A stretch of 64,000 nt of DNA from Plazaster borealis (GCA_021014325.1 CM037462.1:8848501-8912500), one strand, 5' to 3'. Shown: positions 1 to 14,200, counted from the stretch's first letter. Notes: generated from the sequence alone by a model not told the origin. Made by a program: numbers and translations.

Positions 1-493
1 AAAATATTATTATTATTGAGGGTTTCTGCCATCTGCCGAAACCACCTCTTTTTTTTTGTCGAGATTTTTATTTTCTTCTTCTTATACTTCTGTCCAGAAA
101 AACATCATTCCTTTAACACATGAAACTTGTGAGCATTTGATCTCAAGAACTACAGCCTTAAAAACCACAAACAATACATCAAATAAGTTTACTGTGTACA
201 TTGCACATATCAGTCATTTTCACAATGGTAACTCATCATCAGTTTCAAATCAAAATTTCACTTTTGAGAAGACTTCACTGACCTCTCCAATAACCTTTTT
301 GAAAGAAACTAAAATACTTAACTGACTTCCTAAAAACGATTTTACCATACACCGATGTGTGATACCCGAGTCCAGCAGAAAAACCCCACAAGCATACTAC
401 TCCCGTGGGATTCCAACCCACAGACTTAAAGACAATGTTTTATTAAGACACACTGCAAGTAGCTATCGAAGGCAATACTAAAGGCCTACTTAC
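1..493. other. DNAJC21 intron sequence at the window edge, no exon seen
   Basis: This stretch follows the donor of DNAJC21 exon 8 (minus strand). I found no acceptor followed by a plausible continuation of the zinc-finger exon. It begins with a short ATT repeat. Nothing else is supported here. Confidence 0.5.
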
Positions 494-3400
494 GCTTTGT
501 CACTCTTGAATTCCTTATTGCATGCTAAACAAAACAGACCCTCCAAAGCCTCTTCATCAAAGCTATTTTCTCCAGAATCTGTAAAATCATAAACATTAGA
601 GATTACAATGTCAAAAACAAAAATCGGGAACAAGAAGTTACATCAGCAGAGTGTGGGTTCGAATCCCAGTCGTGACACTTGTGTCCTTAAGCAAGACACT
701 TAACCACATGCTTCGTCCTTCGGATGGGACGTTAAGCCGTATGTCCCGTGTGTTGTGTAATGCACGTAAAAGAACCCAGTGCACTTATCGAAAAGAGAAG
801 GGGTTCGCCCCGGTGTTCCTGGTTTGATCGGCAGCATATTGCGCCACAGCACCTCGTAAAAACCGTTACATGGTGCTATGTAAAGGCCTTGGTCTCATAC
901 TTCAAAAACGTAGCTCCACAATACCTTGCAGGAAAATAATGAACGTTAAAAGCGCCTTGAGCGTCACTGAGTGACGGATATGTGCGCTATATAAGAAGCC
1001 ACTATTATTATTATTATCATACATATAGGTTTGAGTACCACATTGCTGATTACAGAAATTAGAAAAAAAGGTAGTCGAATTGTTCTATGAAAACTATTGT
1101 ACACTTTATTGTTAAGTATACAAATATTGACTAGATGCAGTAAAAGAATGTCTCCAGGTGATCCCCTGAGCATTCTATTTTCACAAGGCAGCAATCTCCA
1201 TTAACAGTGGTCAACAAGCCAAATGCTAGCTACAGTGTAATACACCAGAGGACCCGTCAAAATACCCTCTAGGTGGTCCAGCTGGCCAGTTTACTGGTTT
1301 CCACAGCTATATGTAACTGTAAACCACTTATTGTACTATCACTGCTTTAAATTAAAATTCCCTTACAAATGACAATGTTGAAAGGAACATTTAAAAATAA
1401 GGACCAGTGAAAAAGCTGGCGGACCCAGAGAAATGATAAGGTGACTGGTCTTACTGGCTGGTCACTGAAAAAGTTAAGGGCAAACACAACAAGGCTGAGG
1501 GAAATAGAAGACTCCAGTGATCACCGAGAAATGATAGTTCTATATTTCTCAAGTGATATGCAGTCACTGTTTGTTTAATAACACCTCTTGCATAGATTCT
1601 GCCCTTATAATCAGAAGCATTTGAAAAAACTCAGAAAATGTTTGAGGAGGTTGATCGACCATCATTGAGATGCATTTAAAACTGGCACAGACTATTTCAT
1701 CTTTCCTTGTAAATTGTACGTGGTGAATAAATATAACATGTAAAAACTGCCCTTAGTACCAAGGCTCTATGTAATAGTACACTTGTTGCTAGGGCATGTA
1801 GGGTGATCATCAGTTTTGTGGGCAGGATGGTATTTTTCTGATTTGCTTGATTTGATAGTCAAATAATGCATATCATGTGTCACACTCTCAACCAATTACA
1901 AAACAGAATCTATGGAAGAGTAGTTAAAATGCGAACATCAGTGGAAAGCAGCAATAAAATTAGCTTTTTAAAAACCAATCAAACAAACAAACAAACAATT
2001 TTTCTACGCTCTCTAAGGTTCCGTTCCAGAGACGTTGCTCAGACTTGGGTACATTTTTTGTCTTCTGTCTTATCAATTCTGTATACTTTTCTTGAGAGAC
2101 CTACCGGCCACACTGCTCCCTGAGTCATCACCAAACTCCTCCTGTACAGCTGCTTCCACCTCTCTCAGGTCCTTCTCCATCTTGGCACGGACCTCTGCTC
2201 CCTGCTTGGCGTATTCCTGGAATTGCCTAGTGATGATTTGGAACAAGAAAAATATGTAACTGTCTGCTCTATTTTTGATCCACTTACCCACAAACAACCT
2301 AAATCCTCTACTCTATGGTCACCTAACACCTACATGTTTGAACTTTGGTGAGACTGGTATGCCTGGCCAAGTGAAACTTTTTATTTATTGTTTTATTTCA
2401 TTTAAATTCTTTGAACAAAACAATATAGAAGCAGAGCCCATCCAGGGAAGGGGAAATGTTAAAACAAAAACTGTCATAAACCAATATGTACCCTCCTAGA
2501 CCCCACTCATTTGGGCCTACCATTCTCAATCCTTGACAATGTAACAACCTCTTGAAGAGAATTTAGAAGAATTTGGGAGGGTTAGGGTTATAAAAAATGA
2601 TTCTTAATTCAAAGAACCAATGGTTAAAGATGAAGTTAATGAAAAGAATATGAATTCAGTTTCATAATGCATAATCCTTACAAGGCACATCGTGTAATTG
2701 TTTTTTTCGCAAATGAAGTTTATCTGGACTTACTTTTCTCTTTCTTTCATCTCTTTCTTCCTCTTTTCCGCATCCAGTCTTGTCCTCTCAGCATTCTTCT
2801 CCTCAAGCAGTTTCTGTAACATTAAAATTTGTGAAGTCATTTATTGTTTAATATCTAGTAATGAAACGAATGGGATCGCCACAAGTAACTGGTACTGAAG
2901 ATACCTGCATAGAGAAGACTATGAAGAAATGTTCAGCCTTTTAGATGTTGGAGGAAAACCCCAAATAGAGAAAACCCACTTAGTAACATAGGGACTAACC
3001 TCTTGTCACCTGGAACGGTCAGTGGTCTAGTTGTTAACATATCTGTTCTAGAATGCAGGTGGGATGGTCATGGGTTTGAATCCCATCTGTAAGTATTTGT
3101 CCTAAGGACTCAGAGAAAAGCTTTGAGTATAAAGAGCTTATCACACATTACATTATCACACAAAAATAGGACAAAAACAAGTATATATTATTGATACAAA
3201 TTTAGTACTCACCCTGTAAGCCTGAACTCTTTTGTCTCTCTTACGTACAAAGGAAACTAGTGCCTGAAATAAATCACCAAATTCCCACTATGAGAAATAA
3301 ATCTTTATCAACATAGAAACTGCTTAGCAGAAAATATAACAGTTTTTGTACCGTGTTGTATTTCTAGTTACACATGGCAAGGAAAAGGAAATCAGCTGGT

Positions 3401-6400
3401 CGGCTGAAAATTTGTTAAAACTTCTCGAGGGGGACTCACCCTGACTTCCTCATTCCATTCCTTCTTTGCCGCATCCCTCAACTTCTTATTGTCCTTCTCC
3501 ATAAGGCGGGCAATTCTCCGGTTGGGTGCGCCTCTCGTGTCATACGTCTCCTTCCAGACAAAGGATCGAGATGTACTGTAGCTCTGCCAGTAGGCGTAAA
3601 AAGGATGCACCACCTCCTCGTAGGAGCTGTCTGAAGCACCAAATTCTGGTATGTCAAAGTCCTTCTCGGCATCTTTGTCTGCCATAAACTTCAAATCCTC
3701 TTTGGATATTAGGGAGAATGCTTCAGTGTACACTGTGTAGAACCCCTGAAATACAACGACAGTATGGGCCTTGTTTAGGGTCTCAAAAGTTGTAAAAGAC
3801 GGAATGTTCTACATGGATCAGATAAGTATTTCAGCTCAAGCACGACCGTTCCCTTGACGGCCACTGGAATGTTCCATTGAAACATTCAAAGTACCAATGA
3901 GCATATTCACTCGAGTAGGATAGTAGGATTGCTCCCGTACTTCAGCACAATGATGCAGTCCAGCGGAATGTTCTGGCGGTCCAATGAATTGCGGGCGTGT
4001 ATCCACGGGAATGTTCTTTTGCGCCTAGAACATGCACACTTTTGAGCAACCCCTTAACCTCCTACTACGAACTACTAGCACATCAGATATATACCTCCAT
4101 GCAAGACAGAAGTATTAGAATGTATTTACACAAAAAACAGTCTTGAAAAAAGCATGATACTTCATTCTTGTAAGGTCACTCTATGTGACAAAAGTTGATT
4201 TCTACTGAAATGATTCAAGGTACACCAAGGCAATGACCAGGGACACGAAGGCAGGCCATTGCCTCCAATGGCGTCAATTGTCTCCATTGCCTTCCTAAAA
4301 ATATTCGGCCTGCATTTCTTGGGCTATTTGGTACATATACCAATGCTAGAACCAATTCTACATGTAACTAAGGCCATATATGCGAATTAGCGGTTAAAGC
4401 TATGGCTACAACTGTTGCTAAGGGCGTTGCTAAGGATGTTCTATACTTCAACACATGATGACACAACGATCCAGCTATAGCCGTAGCTGTAGCCGTCAAT
4501 TCAAACACCGCCTTAGCACCAATACTAAATACCTATACCATCCAAACTTTTTGTATTCAATGATCACAGTTTTAGTATGTCTTGGAGAAAAAGAAAACAA
4601 AATGGAAAAGACGAACACAAATGTTTTCAACGTACCTCTTTATCATCTTCAAACCCTGAATAAGCCGAAGCTGTGAAGTACTTCATCAGATTGACAGCCT
4701 CTCCTTCATAATCGTCCCCATAACCTAATGGATTGTAATCATTAATAGACCAGATTAACCATAAATCCCATTTCCAAGATTATCTACACTAATCCAGTTA
4801 AAATTGAAACATAATTAGCCAAATCACTCTGGCAAGGAACTGGAAAGGATGACAACTACAAACACCCTCTTCTACTTCTATCCACCAAAAAGCAGCAAAT
4901 GTTTAAAGCTTTTACTATTATGCTCTGGTGGTGTAATTACTTGATTAGTCCCCTCTGACCTGCCCACCCTGCCTTTATCAGCCAATCATAGAAACAGGAT
5001 TTGGTTTACCTTTAAGAATAGCTTCTTTGTGCTTATCGTACCAGGCTCTTTCCTGTGGGTCGCTGAGTACATCAAACGCCTTCTGGATAACAGCAAATTT
5101 CTGTGTGCATTCCTCTTTGGTAGCTGGGTTTTTGTCTTTAAAAATATTGTTAACATAAATAACATTAATCAGGGCTCAAATTTTACACTGGACCACAGGC
5201 CTGAGGCCAGTAGTTTTAGTGTCGGGCCTGTAAACTCATGACTGGACAAGTCCAGCAGTGGAAAGTCCAGCAGTCTTGTGTTTTTTAAGTGAATAATAGA
5301 ACCTCACTGTGTAATATCTTGAACAAAAACAAGTTATGTTCAAATGTTGACTTTGAATCTGATAAACACCTTTCAATTATATTGAGTATTGAAGTATGTA
5401 TGCCCATAAAGACAAATGAGATAAATCTTCTCTTATACCGTATGTCATAATGCTTGTTCAAATAAAAACAGCATGCATGTTACACAACATCAGGGCAAAT
5501 ACTCCTCTAACAATAAGTGTCCCCAATTATTTAACCCTCCTACTGTCTGACCATTCAATCAATATCATCAACTGCTGTTTTGAATGATAAATAAACTATG
5601 CCAGCCTGCCATATGATATCATGCGGTGAATGCATCTACACAGAACACAGTCAACCCTCATACCATGCCAACTGTCTGAGCATTCAACATCATCAACTGT
5701 TGTTTTAAAAGATAAACTATGCCAGCCTGCAATAAGATATCATGTACACAGCACACAGTCAACCCTCCTACTGTCTGACCATTCAAAATTATCAACTGCT
5801 GTTTTGAATGATAGATAGACTATTCCTGCAATATGATATCATGTAGTTAATGTACACACAGCACACATGTACAGTTAGTTCTGTGCACAGTTGTGCCACC
5901 ATACACAACATGTGCAGTTGAAAGGTTTCAAATGGTTGGTCAACTTACTGGAAACGGTTACCAACAGCAGAAGGGCTAATGTGCATTACAAAGGGCATGA
6001 AAAATACAGCTTTATGCTCTAGAAAAATAGCAGAGAGCTTCTCTTCTCTGATCTAAGAAAGCCTTTAAGGGACATTGAGAGAGAAAGAAAATAAAAGTCA
6101 TAATAATCATGACTTACATATCTCATGAATATGAATTAAATGGCACAAGTCATAATTATTACTTATGCTAAATCAAAATAATGAGATATAAGTCATAATT
6201 ATGACTTTCTTTTATTGCTCTCAATATCCCTTTATTTAATGCTTCCGTACAGATCATGTAGCATTTCTAAAAATTTCAGAAGTGCTCAAGACATACTGAA
6301 CATACAATGGTGAAAATGCTAGCAAGATTCCATCTTAACTTACCTGGGTGCCATTTTAAAGCTAGTTTCCTGTAGGATTTCTTCAGGTCTGAATCTGTGG

Positions 6401-6452
6401 CCTCTGTACTCACACCCAGCACCTCATAGTGGCACATCATCTGACCAGCCAT
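494..6452 (-). CDS. DNAJC21: DNAJC21-like J-domain co-chaperone, 5' part (first 8 coding exons; gene runs off the left edge)
   Basis: Coding exons on the minus strand: 6344-6452, 5010-5135, 4636-4724, 3440-3745, 3213-3263, 2734-2813, 2105-2226 and 494-578. All have GT/AG borders and phases join cleanly (968 nt, about 322 residues). The J domain starts at residue 6 (MCHYEVLGV) and its HPD motif (residues 35-37) is rebuilt across the exon 1/2 junction. Exon 4 has the family block HPFYAYWQS. Exon 5 has [11 protein letters not shown]. Exons 6-7 form a charged helical stretch. Exon 8 opens a U1-type zinc finger (CLAC). In the known family (yeast Jjj1, human DNAJC21) the protein binds Hsp70 and acts in cytosolic maturation of 60S ribosomal subunits. 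The ATG at 6452 was chosen as the first in frame upstream of the J domain; a start four codons later (MMCHYE) would match the human N-terminus better. The remaining C-terminal exons are not in 1-493. Intron 1 holds a satellite block. Confidence 0.93.
640..1019 (+). mobile_element. tRNA-headed SINE, family A, nearly full body
   Basis: It has a B-box-like GGGTTCGAATCCC near 655, then the body shared with the copies at 24.1 and 29.2 kb (CACTTGTGTCC, CTTCGTCCTTCGGATGGGAC). The tail is GCGCTATATAAG followed by an ATT microsatellite. It lies in a DNAJC21 intron and the 5' part of the tRNA-like head is missing. The element is noncoding; the short ORF inside it is not a gene. Confidence 0.75.
3010..3165 (+). 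mobile_element. tRNA-headed SINE, family B
   Basis: A tRNA-like head (GTCAGTGGTCTAGTTGTTAA, then a B box GGGTTTGAATCCC) is followed by a short body ending near a TTATCACACAT motif. A second copy with the same layout is at 19388. It lies in the DNAJC21 intron between exons 5 and 6. Confidence 0.6.
3840..4040. repeat. Dispersed repeat shared with 55.6 kb
   Basis: About 200 bp that share an ordered series of blocks (GGAATGTTC, CCCGTACTT..GCACAATGATGC, ATGTTCTTTTG.GCCTAGAA) with 55565-55800 in EIF2B3. It lies in the DNAJC21 intron between exons 3 and 4. The class of element is not clear. Confidence 0.55.
4380..4512. repeat. Small inverted-repeat element (copy 1)
   Basis: About 130 bp. The left end, GCGAATTAGCGGTTAAAGC, is roughly the reverse complement of the right end, around GTAGCTGTAGCCGTCAATTC. 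The copy at 59885-60012 has the same core (TTGCTAAGG.GTTGCTAAG and CTATACTTCAACRCATG). It is consistent with a small nonautonomous DNA element. Confidence 0.55.
5515..5900. repeat. Satellite block of about three ~118-bp units
   Basis: Units carry CAACCCTCCTACTGTCTGACC, ATTCAATATCATCAACTG and AACTATGCCAGCCTGC in order. The block sits in DNAJC21 intron 1. The same unit and the same downstream flank (ACACAGTT..CCACCATACACAAC) occur at 48960-49700 in EIF2B3, so the satellite and its flank look like one mobile or duplicated segment. Confidence 0.75.
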
Positions 6453-9400
6453 GGCCTGGACAGTCTTTCTTTCTGGAAAAGAAATCATTGGGATGTAGAA
6501 AACTTACGCTCAACAACAGTTTATAGTTAACCAGGGAAGTTGAGAAGGACTAAAATTCTCAATTATTTCCTGTGCTACGAATAATTAAATGTTAAATGTC
6601 AAAGTAGGGGGTTAATAAAACAGAACCTACTTCTATAATAATAATCCCATGTAACCTGGTAACGTTAACTAACTAACATTAAAAATCAAGCTGAGTAAGT
6701 TAGTTGTGCTAAATAAAATAATCCTCCATCCACCCCACTCCATCAGATCCCCCCCACACTGGATGCGATCATAATGGAAGGAGGATGAGATCAACAATCA
6801 AGTTGTTCATTCAAAGACTACATACATCTACATGTAAAGTCTTTACATGTAATGTATGGTATAATCATGGAGGTAGAGTCACTAAATTTGGTATTGTCTC
6901 CTCTTTACTAAACTCTAAGTCTAACTAATAAGGAGACAGTAGTAATACCAAATTTAGTGACAAAAGTTAAAAACTCACAACAGGCATGACAAGCCACAAT
7001 AAAAAAAAAGTACATGAGATCCACAAGGTGAGAACAAAAGCCAGCTGATCAAATCAAACACGTCAATTGGTAATATTAAACCTCAGATGCATGCTGCTGA
7101 CTGAATCCGTCAATGAATGACATGATGATGAAGACGAGGCGAAACAATATTTTTGACGTTGATTCATTTTATTTTCTAATCAAGTCATTCATTCATTGAT
7201 GCTTCACAATGAATCCAATGTGAAATTCAGAATAATAACATATTATTATCAATTTAAAAAAGTACCCATGTCAAAACTTACACGTTAACGGTGAATAATA
7301 TTAAAATATTGCACGTAGCAGCTGTAATACACTTCCACACAGTTACCAACTGCGTTCCCATTTTTATGTAGAGAAAAATAATTCTGGTGGATCAAGTCTG
7401 GTAACTAACTTAGAATAGCAATACGTGTGTATATCTAGAACAAGCATGGTGGGAGCAGACTACAGTTTGCCGAAAAAATGTGCGTTTCAGTTTATTCAAA
7501 AGAGGGCGCTATCAGACGAAATTTCTACAAAATATTCGCCGTATGATGAGGGTGAACCACTTAATAACAAACTCCCATGCTAAATGCTAAATATTCAAAA
7601 ATACTCAAATATTGAAAACCAATTAAATATATTTTCGGACAACTAAACTTCAGAATTCTTGTCAAATGTTTTTGGAATGTTTGCTAATTACCCCCAGAAA
7701 AAAAAAACACTCCCCAAAAATAAATGTAATCACCAGGGCTCAAATTTTACACTGGACCGCAGGCCCGAGGCCAGTGATTTTAGCATCGGGCCAGTAAACT
7801 CATGACCGGACATGTCCGGTGGTCTTGTGTTTGTGTTCAAATATTGATTTTTCAGTCTGATAAATCTCTTCAAAAGTTGAAGCATAGAACCCCAGGTTTC
7901 GGTAATTAATTGTCATAATTACACAATTCATTAATTGCAAGACCCCAAAAACGTTATTATTCAAAAGAATTTGAGGGCTTACATCATTGATCATGGTAAT
8001 CAGTTTGGCGCAATGGCATTAGCCTATTGTCACTAATGTAAGTGTGGTGCACCCACGGGGGGGGGGGCGGGACAGATTATCCTGGGGTCGAAAAAGGGTC
8101 CGTTTTGCTAGCTCTGCATGATGACGCATGACTATTATTGCATTATTGCACGTTGTGTACCTTATAATGGTGGGTGTTTATGTCATGTAATAAAGGTATA
8201 AGTGTATAATTGTTTTGTCTTGTAATTCAGCTATTAATTTGTTTTCTTGCAGTGTATCCTGTTCGTAGGTGTCACGTAATTCCACTGTAAGCCATGCCCA
8301 GTTCGCACAAATTGGTTCCACTCTACCACTGTGACTAGAAAAGCGGCCATAGGACTAGTTGCATTGAGCAACATTGGTTTTTCTTTTACGATAAACAATA
8401 ATTGGACTTGGCTTTTACATACGTTCTTCAAAGAAATGTCTTCTCAGAATTGTAATTGTTTTGTCAAAATACACACACAAAACGTGTGCCAGCTTTATTG
8501 GAGCCGGAGATTATTGTCGCCCAATATGACGACTGTGCAGAAATTTCGTGTAATAGCACCCTCTTTTGAATTAACTTCCTTCACCCCTCCCCCACACAAA
8601 CACTCGTCTACATCTACGAAAGGGTGCATGATTTACGTCAATCATTCAAGCCACCGCGTTTGCTTGAATGACGCAAATCATGCGGTACGGTAGGCCTACT
8701 ATCTTGTTCATGTATAAATTGTAAGCGTACCATAACTATAGTACACGGTACACTAGTCACATGACACAAACAAAATGAACAGAATATTGGTCTCCTCGAC
8801 CAGAATAATAATATTGTGATAAACTCACCCTTCAATTTATTTTACTATTTACATAAGCTATTACAGTAGCGTACTTAGAAATTAGCTGGGGACAAATCCT
8901 CTCTTGTCATTCTCTAGATATAGGAAGGGACATAGTGATTTCTTCACTCCTTACTCCCCCAATGCTACTACACTCTCGATCAATAATTGTTCTAGATCAG
9001 AATTGACCGAAGAAAGGTCCCAATGAGCTTCGCACATTATCCGGGTCAGCGTGACCCGTTTTCAGGGTCGCAATAACGAGGAATCCGGATCTGAGGTTTG
9101 ACTCCAATTCCGGGTTTTGTAATTGACCCAAAATGGGTTATGATCACCCGAAAACGGGTCACACTTACCCAAAATCGGGCCATATTGACTCGAAATTGGA
9201 TCATAGCTCAAACGGACCATTCTCTCTGGGTCAATTCTAACCCTGGGCTTTTAACAGTGTAATGCCACATCAAGTTATTTAACTACGTCTTCTGTATAAA
9301 TGTTATTTCATCTAAATTTACAAGGATAATAATATAAATATAAACTAGACATATATTTTTCTTACATATAGGGTGTTCTGATATAGAATTTCCTTAGAGA

Positions 9401-9733
9401 ATAACATTACATTAGCCGTAAAAGACGATATTTTGTAGTTTATTTTATGTGAGCTTCCTGCTTGAACTGGCAGCAAAGTTCAAAATGAGTCATCACTGGT
9501 TACGCTCTAGAAGCCAACTTTTTGAACTTGTAATGGCTCGGGAGATATGATTTTTTTAAGAAATCTAAAGATTGACAACACAGATGAGTAGATTATACCG
9601 GTAATTACTGAAAAGTTGAGGTATTTTACTGTATGCATTACTACATTTCAGTGTTTTACCATTTTATTATTTAAACAGGGAGGGGAGCCAACTCTGCTTT
9701 TAAGAAATGTCTTTCCAGTCCCTGTAAAAACTT

Positions 9734-9942
9734 CAGGGCCCAATTTCAAAGAGCTGCTTAATTAAGCACAAAAATTAGCTAAGTTCAACAAAATTAGGCT
9801 GAACAGAAAAAGGTTATCAGCTAAAATACCATCTCACATGTAGCATCTGTTGACTGGTAACCTGCTTATTGTTGCTTTAGCAGAAATTGTTCAAGCATCA
9901 TTTTCTGCTTATTAGGCAGCTCTATGAAATTGGGCCCTGAAG
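9734..9942. mobile_element. Foldback MITE, 'GGGCCCAATTTCATAGAGC' family
   Basis: The ends are near-perfect inverted repeats: GGGCCCAATTTCAAAGAGC at the left and GCTCTATGAAATTGGGCCC at the right. The interior is rich in GCTTA/TAAGC and has no coding capacity. Related copies or parts lie at 12500-12632, 50278-50445 and 58547-58741. Confidence 0.75.
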
Positions 9943-10335
9943 AATAAAAGTAAAATAAATTCACAATTCAGTGTTAACTGCAAATTATTAAAATAATAGC
10001 AACTTAACAAACATTTTGAGGAGGAGTTATAACTATAGGCCACTAGGATGGCTAGCTCTTCGACGTAATACTAATGGTGCCTCATGTATTAATTCTGTTA
10101 ATTTACAGGGCCAGTCAGTATAGTTAGAATTGCCTCATCTGTTGCACGGCTCCTGGGCTCAATTTCATATAGAACCGAGTAAGCAAAAAATCGCTTCACA
10201 AGATAAATTCTGCTGAGCACAAATGAACAAGAAACCAGTCACAAATGATACTTAATATAAATGACATGGTAAATTGACTGGTAACCTAATATATGGTAAG
10301 CACAGTTGTTCAGTGCTTTGCAAATTCTTGTACGC

Positions 10336-10710
10336 TTAAAGGCATCGTACACGTTTGGTAATTGTCAAAGACCAGTGTTCTTATTTGGTGTATCCCAACA
10401 TATGCATAAAATAACAAGCCTGTGAAAATTTGAGCTCAATTGGTCATCGAAGTTGCAAAAAAATGATGAAAGAAAAAACACCCTTGTTGTACAAATTTGT
10501 GTGCTTTCAGATAGGAATAAAAACTTCTTGCAAGAAGTTTGTTATTATTTTAGTGAGAAATTACCTTTTTCTCAAAAACTACGTTACTTCAGAGGGAGTC
10601 GTTTCTGACAATGTTTTATACTATCAACAGCTCTCTGTTGCTTGTTACCAAGTCAGTTTTTATGCTAATATATATTTTGAGTAATTACCAAACGTGTACA
10701 GTGCCTTTAA
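10336..10710. mobile_element. TTAA-flanked MITE, subfamily I (copy 1)
   Basis: This 375-bp element is bounded by TTAA at 10336-10339 and 10707-10710. Its terminal inverted repeats are built on ACACGTTTGGTAATT and AATTACCAAACGTGT. It is nearly the same as 30372-30745. TTAA target sites point to piggyBac-type mobilisation (family knowledge). It has no ORF of its own; the short translated frame inside it is an artefact. Confidence 0.82.
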
Positions 10711-11230
10711 GAAGGTTATAAAATTGGTCCCGTTAATGAAAGTCTTATGGTGTAGGACACATCAACAGGGCACTATTTGGTTTGGGTAAATTTGTTTGTA
10801 AACAACCAAACCGAAGAGTGTACACTCCCACAGTGTTCAACATAATCTCAAAAAGCAAATAGGGAATCCATTGAGCTATTTTTTTTTCAGAATTGTACTA
10901 ATTAAACGATTTTATTTTTGGACTGACCTTAAGTTTCGCAAAGACTCAGAACTTCTCAGAACTATTAGTTTCTGAAAGTGATTTCTGTTTTATTGTCATG
11001 CGTTGGTATCCGAACCTCGTCGTTATGAAAATTAGACCAACGACAAGCTACATAAATCCGGGTTATTCCTCCCCAATTAACCCTAATCCCGCTCCCCCAC
11101 TCCCCCTGTGAACTACCGCAAAACCACCCCAAGCGCCACCTCTTTTTTTTACATTTTGTCTGTCTTTCTCCATTTCTCCTTTCTCCATTGAGTGCTTTGT
11201 ATTGCTAAATAGTTATAAGGCATTAGAGCT

Positions 11231-14200
11231 TTACATTTTGGTATGTTCATCAGTCACCATGGGCATGATAAAAGTTCCGGCTGATCCAGTGCCGACAACA
11301 ACCTCGTTCTCAGATATGACATGACCGTTCTCAAATACCAATGTGTCGTTTTCTCTTTTGTCTTCAGAGGCAAGATCCTTCCTGGATAGATGGGCAACGA
11401 TTCCCGCACCAATTGAGTCGCCCTCTACGTTGATCATGGTTCGAATTCGATCCCTGTGGACAAACAGTATAAAGAGCACATATTCAAATCAGGTAATGTA
11501 TATCAGCTAACTCGATTTGGGCGAGATCCAAGAAAAGGACCTTTTGTTTGCTTTTTCATTTTTAGTTCCTCTTTATTTATTGATTATTTCTTTTGATTCA
11601 CAAAGACCTTCCGCCTGGTACTTACAGAATAAAGTCTACCGCAAGGATGAGCGCGATGTCATCCGTTGGCAAGCCAACAGCACTCAGAACGATGATCATG
11701 GTTACCAGTCCAGCTTGCGGGATACCAGCCGCACCAATACTGGCAAAAGTAGCTGTTAAACTAAACAAAGTATTGAAATACTGACAGTTAGGAAAAGGAA
11801 AAAGAAAGCTTTCAATACTACCAGAGAAACATTATTTATTTGCTTAGCAGAAGCTGCTTTTTAAAAATATTCACCTGACTGTGATAATTTGGGCTAAATT
11901 CAGTGACACGTTGTTGATCTGCGCGATGAAAATGGCAGCCACTGCCTCGTAAAGTGCGGTACCGTCCATGTTGATCGTCGCCCCAACCGGCAACATGAAG
12001 CGCACTACCCGGCCGTCTACGCCGTTCCTTTCCTCTAAACATCTGGTAGTGACTGGGAGGGTTGCCGAGCTATATGAAACCATGGATGAAGTGAAAATGG
12101 TTATTGAAATTAATAATCAAAAATACCTGGGACAGTTTATCCATTCTGATTGGTCTAGATGAGAACACGATGAGGAGTGTTTAAACATGGCCTGAGGATA
12201 TTGAGTCAAAAGAGGGCGCTATCAGATGATTGCCCGCCGCAGAGAGCCGTATGCTGGGAGAGTTGCGACAACTTGCAATTAGAAGCCATTTTCGGTCCGA
12301 AAATAAAAGGACCTCGCCTTTTATTGGACGGCCACAAACCTGCCGATTTTAAACGACCGTTTAACGTCGCCTACTCTGTTATTTGCTTATTAACATCTCG
12401 TTTAAAAGTTGCTCTAAGTTAACTAATACCAAATCAACGGGGATTTGGTTCAATCGAATTCATAATATCCTTCCGGGTCTCAGGAAACGTTACCCAACCA
12501 GGGCCCGATTTCATGGCACTGCTTACCAAATAATTCGGCGCTTACGCGCATTGTAACGTGTGTATTTCTATATGACGCAGCTGGGCGTAAGCGCAGAATT
12601 CCGCGGTAAGCAGAGCCATGAAATTGGGCCCAGTTCAGGAAGCCAGATCTATTTGCGGGTCATCAGCATGGCCGTTTACGGCCAGTCACGGGTCACTTTC
12701 AAGGAATCCAGAGTATTGTGTGCCTTACTCACGTTCTGTGTCAATTTGACCTGGAATTATTGAGGCACATCTTAGAAATTGGCCTCGCCTCCAAGGACCA
12801 GAATCCGTGTCAATGGTGACCAATATTTCGTTTTAATGCGTGTGTTGAAGTTGAAGTTTGTGAAGCCGTAAGATGCTCTAGACTCAGTCTCTTAATATGG
12901 TATTTCTAAAATCTTGCGAAACGTTACTGTCAGTAACGCTTCTCAGATTCAAATTTGTTGGATAAAAGGTGATATCTTTTTCCATAACCGCAGTACTTCT
13001 GGGTGAAAAGTTTCTCAATATGCATTACCGTATACTATCCAAAGCTGCTGTACTTCTTACCAAGTAAGTTTTTATTGCCATTAATTTTCAGAGTCATTAC
13101 CAAACGTATACAGACCATTTAGGCTTTTGAAAGTGCAGTCTAGTTTGAGGTAGCTCGGAAATGACATCAAATGTCTATCAAATTATTTCCCTTCCAGGCC
13201 ACGTAAAACACCATACCTTGAAGATGTTCCAAGAGCCGTAACCAAAGCATAGGAGCAGCCAACGAGGTACTTGAATGGATTCTTGCGGGTGAATATGAAG
13301 TATAACCCCGGTAGGATTAGGACTCCGTGGATGGCCAGACCAGCTATGACCGTGACCATGTACATCCCCAGCTGAGCTAAGGTGGTAACCCAATCGTCCA
13401 CCTGTGCCATACTACCGATGATGAGGAACAGGATACCAACGGGTGCGTACCTATTTTATGTTTTTAATGATAAATAGCTGTTAGTACACACGTCTGGTTT
13501 AAATTAAACACTAGCATTAAACAGCCCCAACTCATATTAAGACCAAAACTTATAAGGTTAGTGGTAAAATTGCTTTTTATAAAATAAGGTTTACCCCGTC
13601 ATGAATAGGCCCGAGTCTCAACGGTTTTCGAGTTCGTGTTGTGCTGAGATGTAAAGGGGATTATAAAGCTCGGGGTGTGACATGAGTTTACTCATTTGCA
13701 CTTCCAAATGTTGTGAAGTTATCGTGCAAAAATAGCTTTCTCCTACATGGTAATTTGCATAGTGTTAAGACAACATCTTACCACATCAGGACCTGTACGA
13801 GCTTCATGACGACCGTATTCACGGCTGTAAAGAAGGCTAGGAGAATCTTCCCTTCCTCCGTACGACCAATTCGCCCCAACCCGATCCCGAAGACGATACT
13901 GAAAACCACCAGACCCATGATGTTCATCTGGTACACATATGTCCCTTTGTAAGTTGTCTTCACCTCCCCGGTCGTCTCACGGTGGACGAGGTAGTTCGTA
14001 GCCTCCTCCAAAATGACCTCAAGGTCGGAGGTCATTGAGGTCATCTCCATTACCAAGGTGTTAAGGTCCATGATGTCGATGGCGCTCATCGTCTTGGGTG
14101 AGTGTACGGTGGCCGATACGTGCTCAAGAGCAGTGGTTAAGTTACTCACGAGCGTGTTCACGGTCGTCATCATCTTGGTATTCATCCCCATGGTATCCAT

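Larger units (their letters stand above)
6453..11230. other. Intergenic region between DNAJC21 start and SLC1A stop
   Basis: No convincing gene was found in this stretch of about 4.8 kb. It holds a dispersed repeat at 7735-7840 (also at 5168-5290 and, inverted, 17538-17605), a degraded GGGTCA-rich inverted-repeat element at 9030-9250, a foldback MITE at 9734-9942 and a TTAA MITE at 10336-10710. The sequence just upstream of 6452 would carry the DNAJC21 promoter, but no core element is obvious. A minus-strand AATAAA at about 10911-10916 could serve the transporter. Confidence 0.6.

Noticed and set aside
10430..10684. 84-residue frame, also present in the 30.4-kb copy
   Set aside because: Shared only because both are copies of one MITE; it is short and does not look like a transposase.
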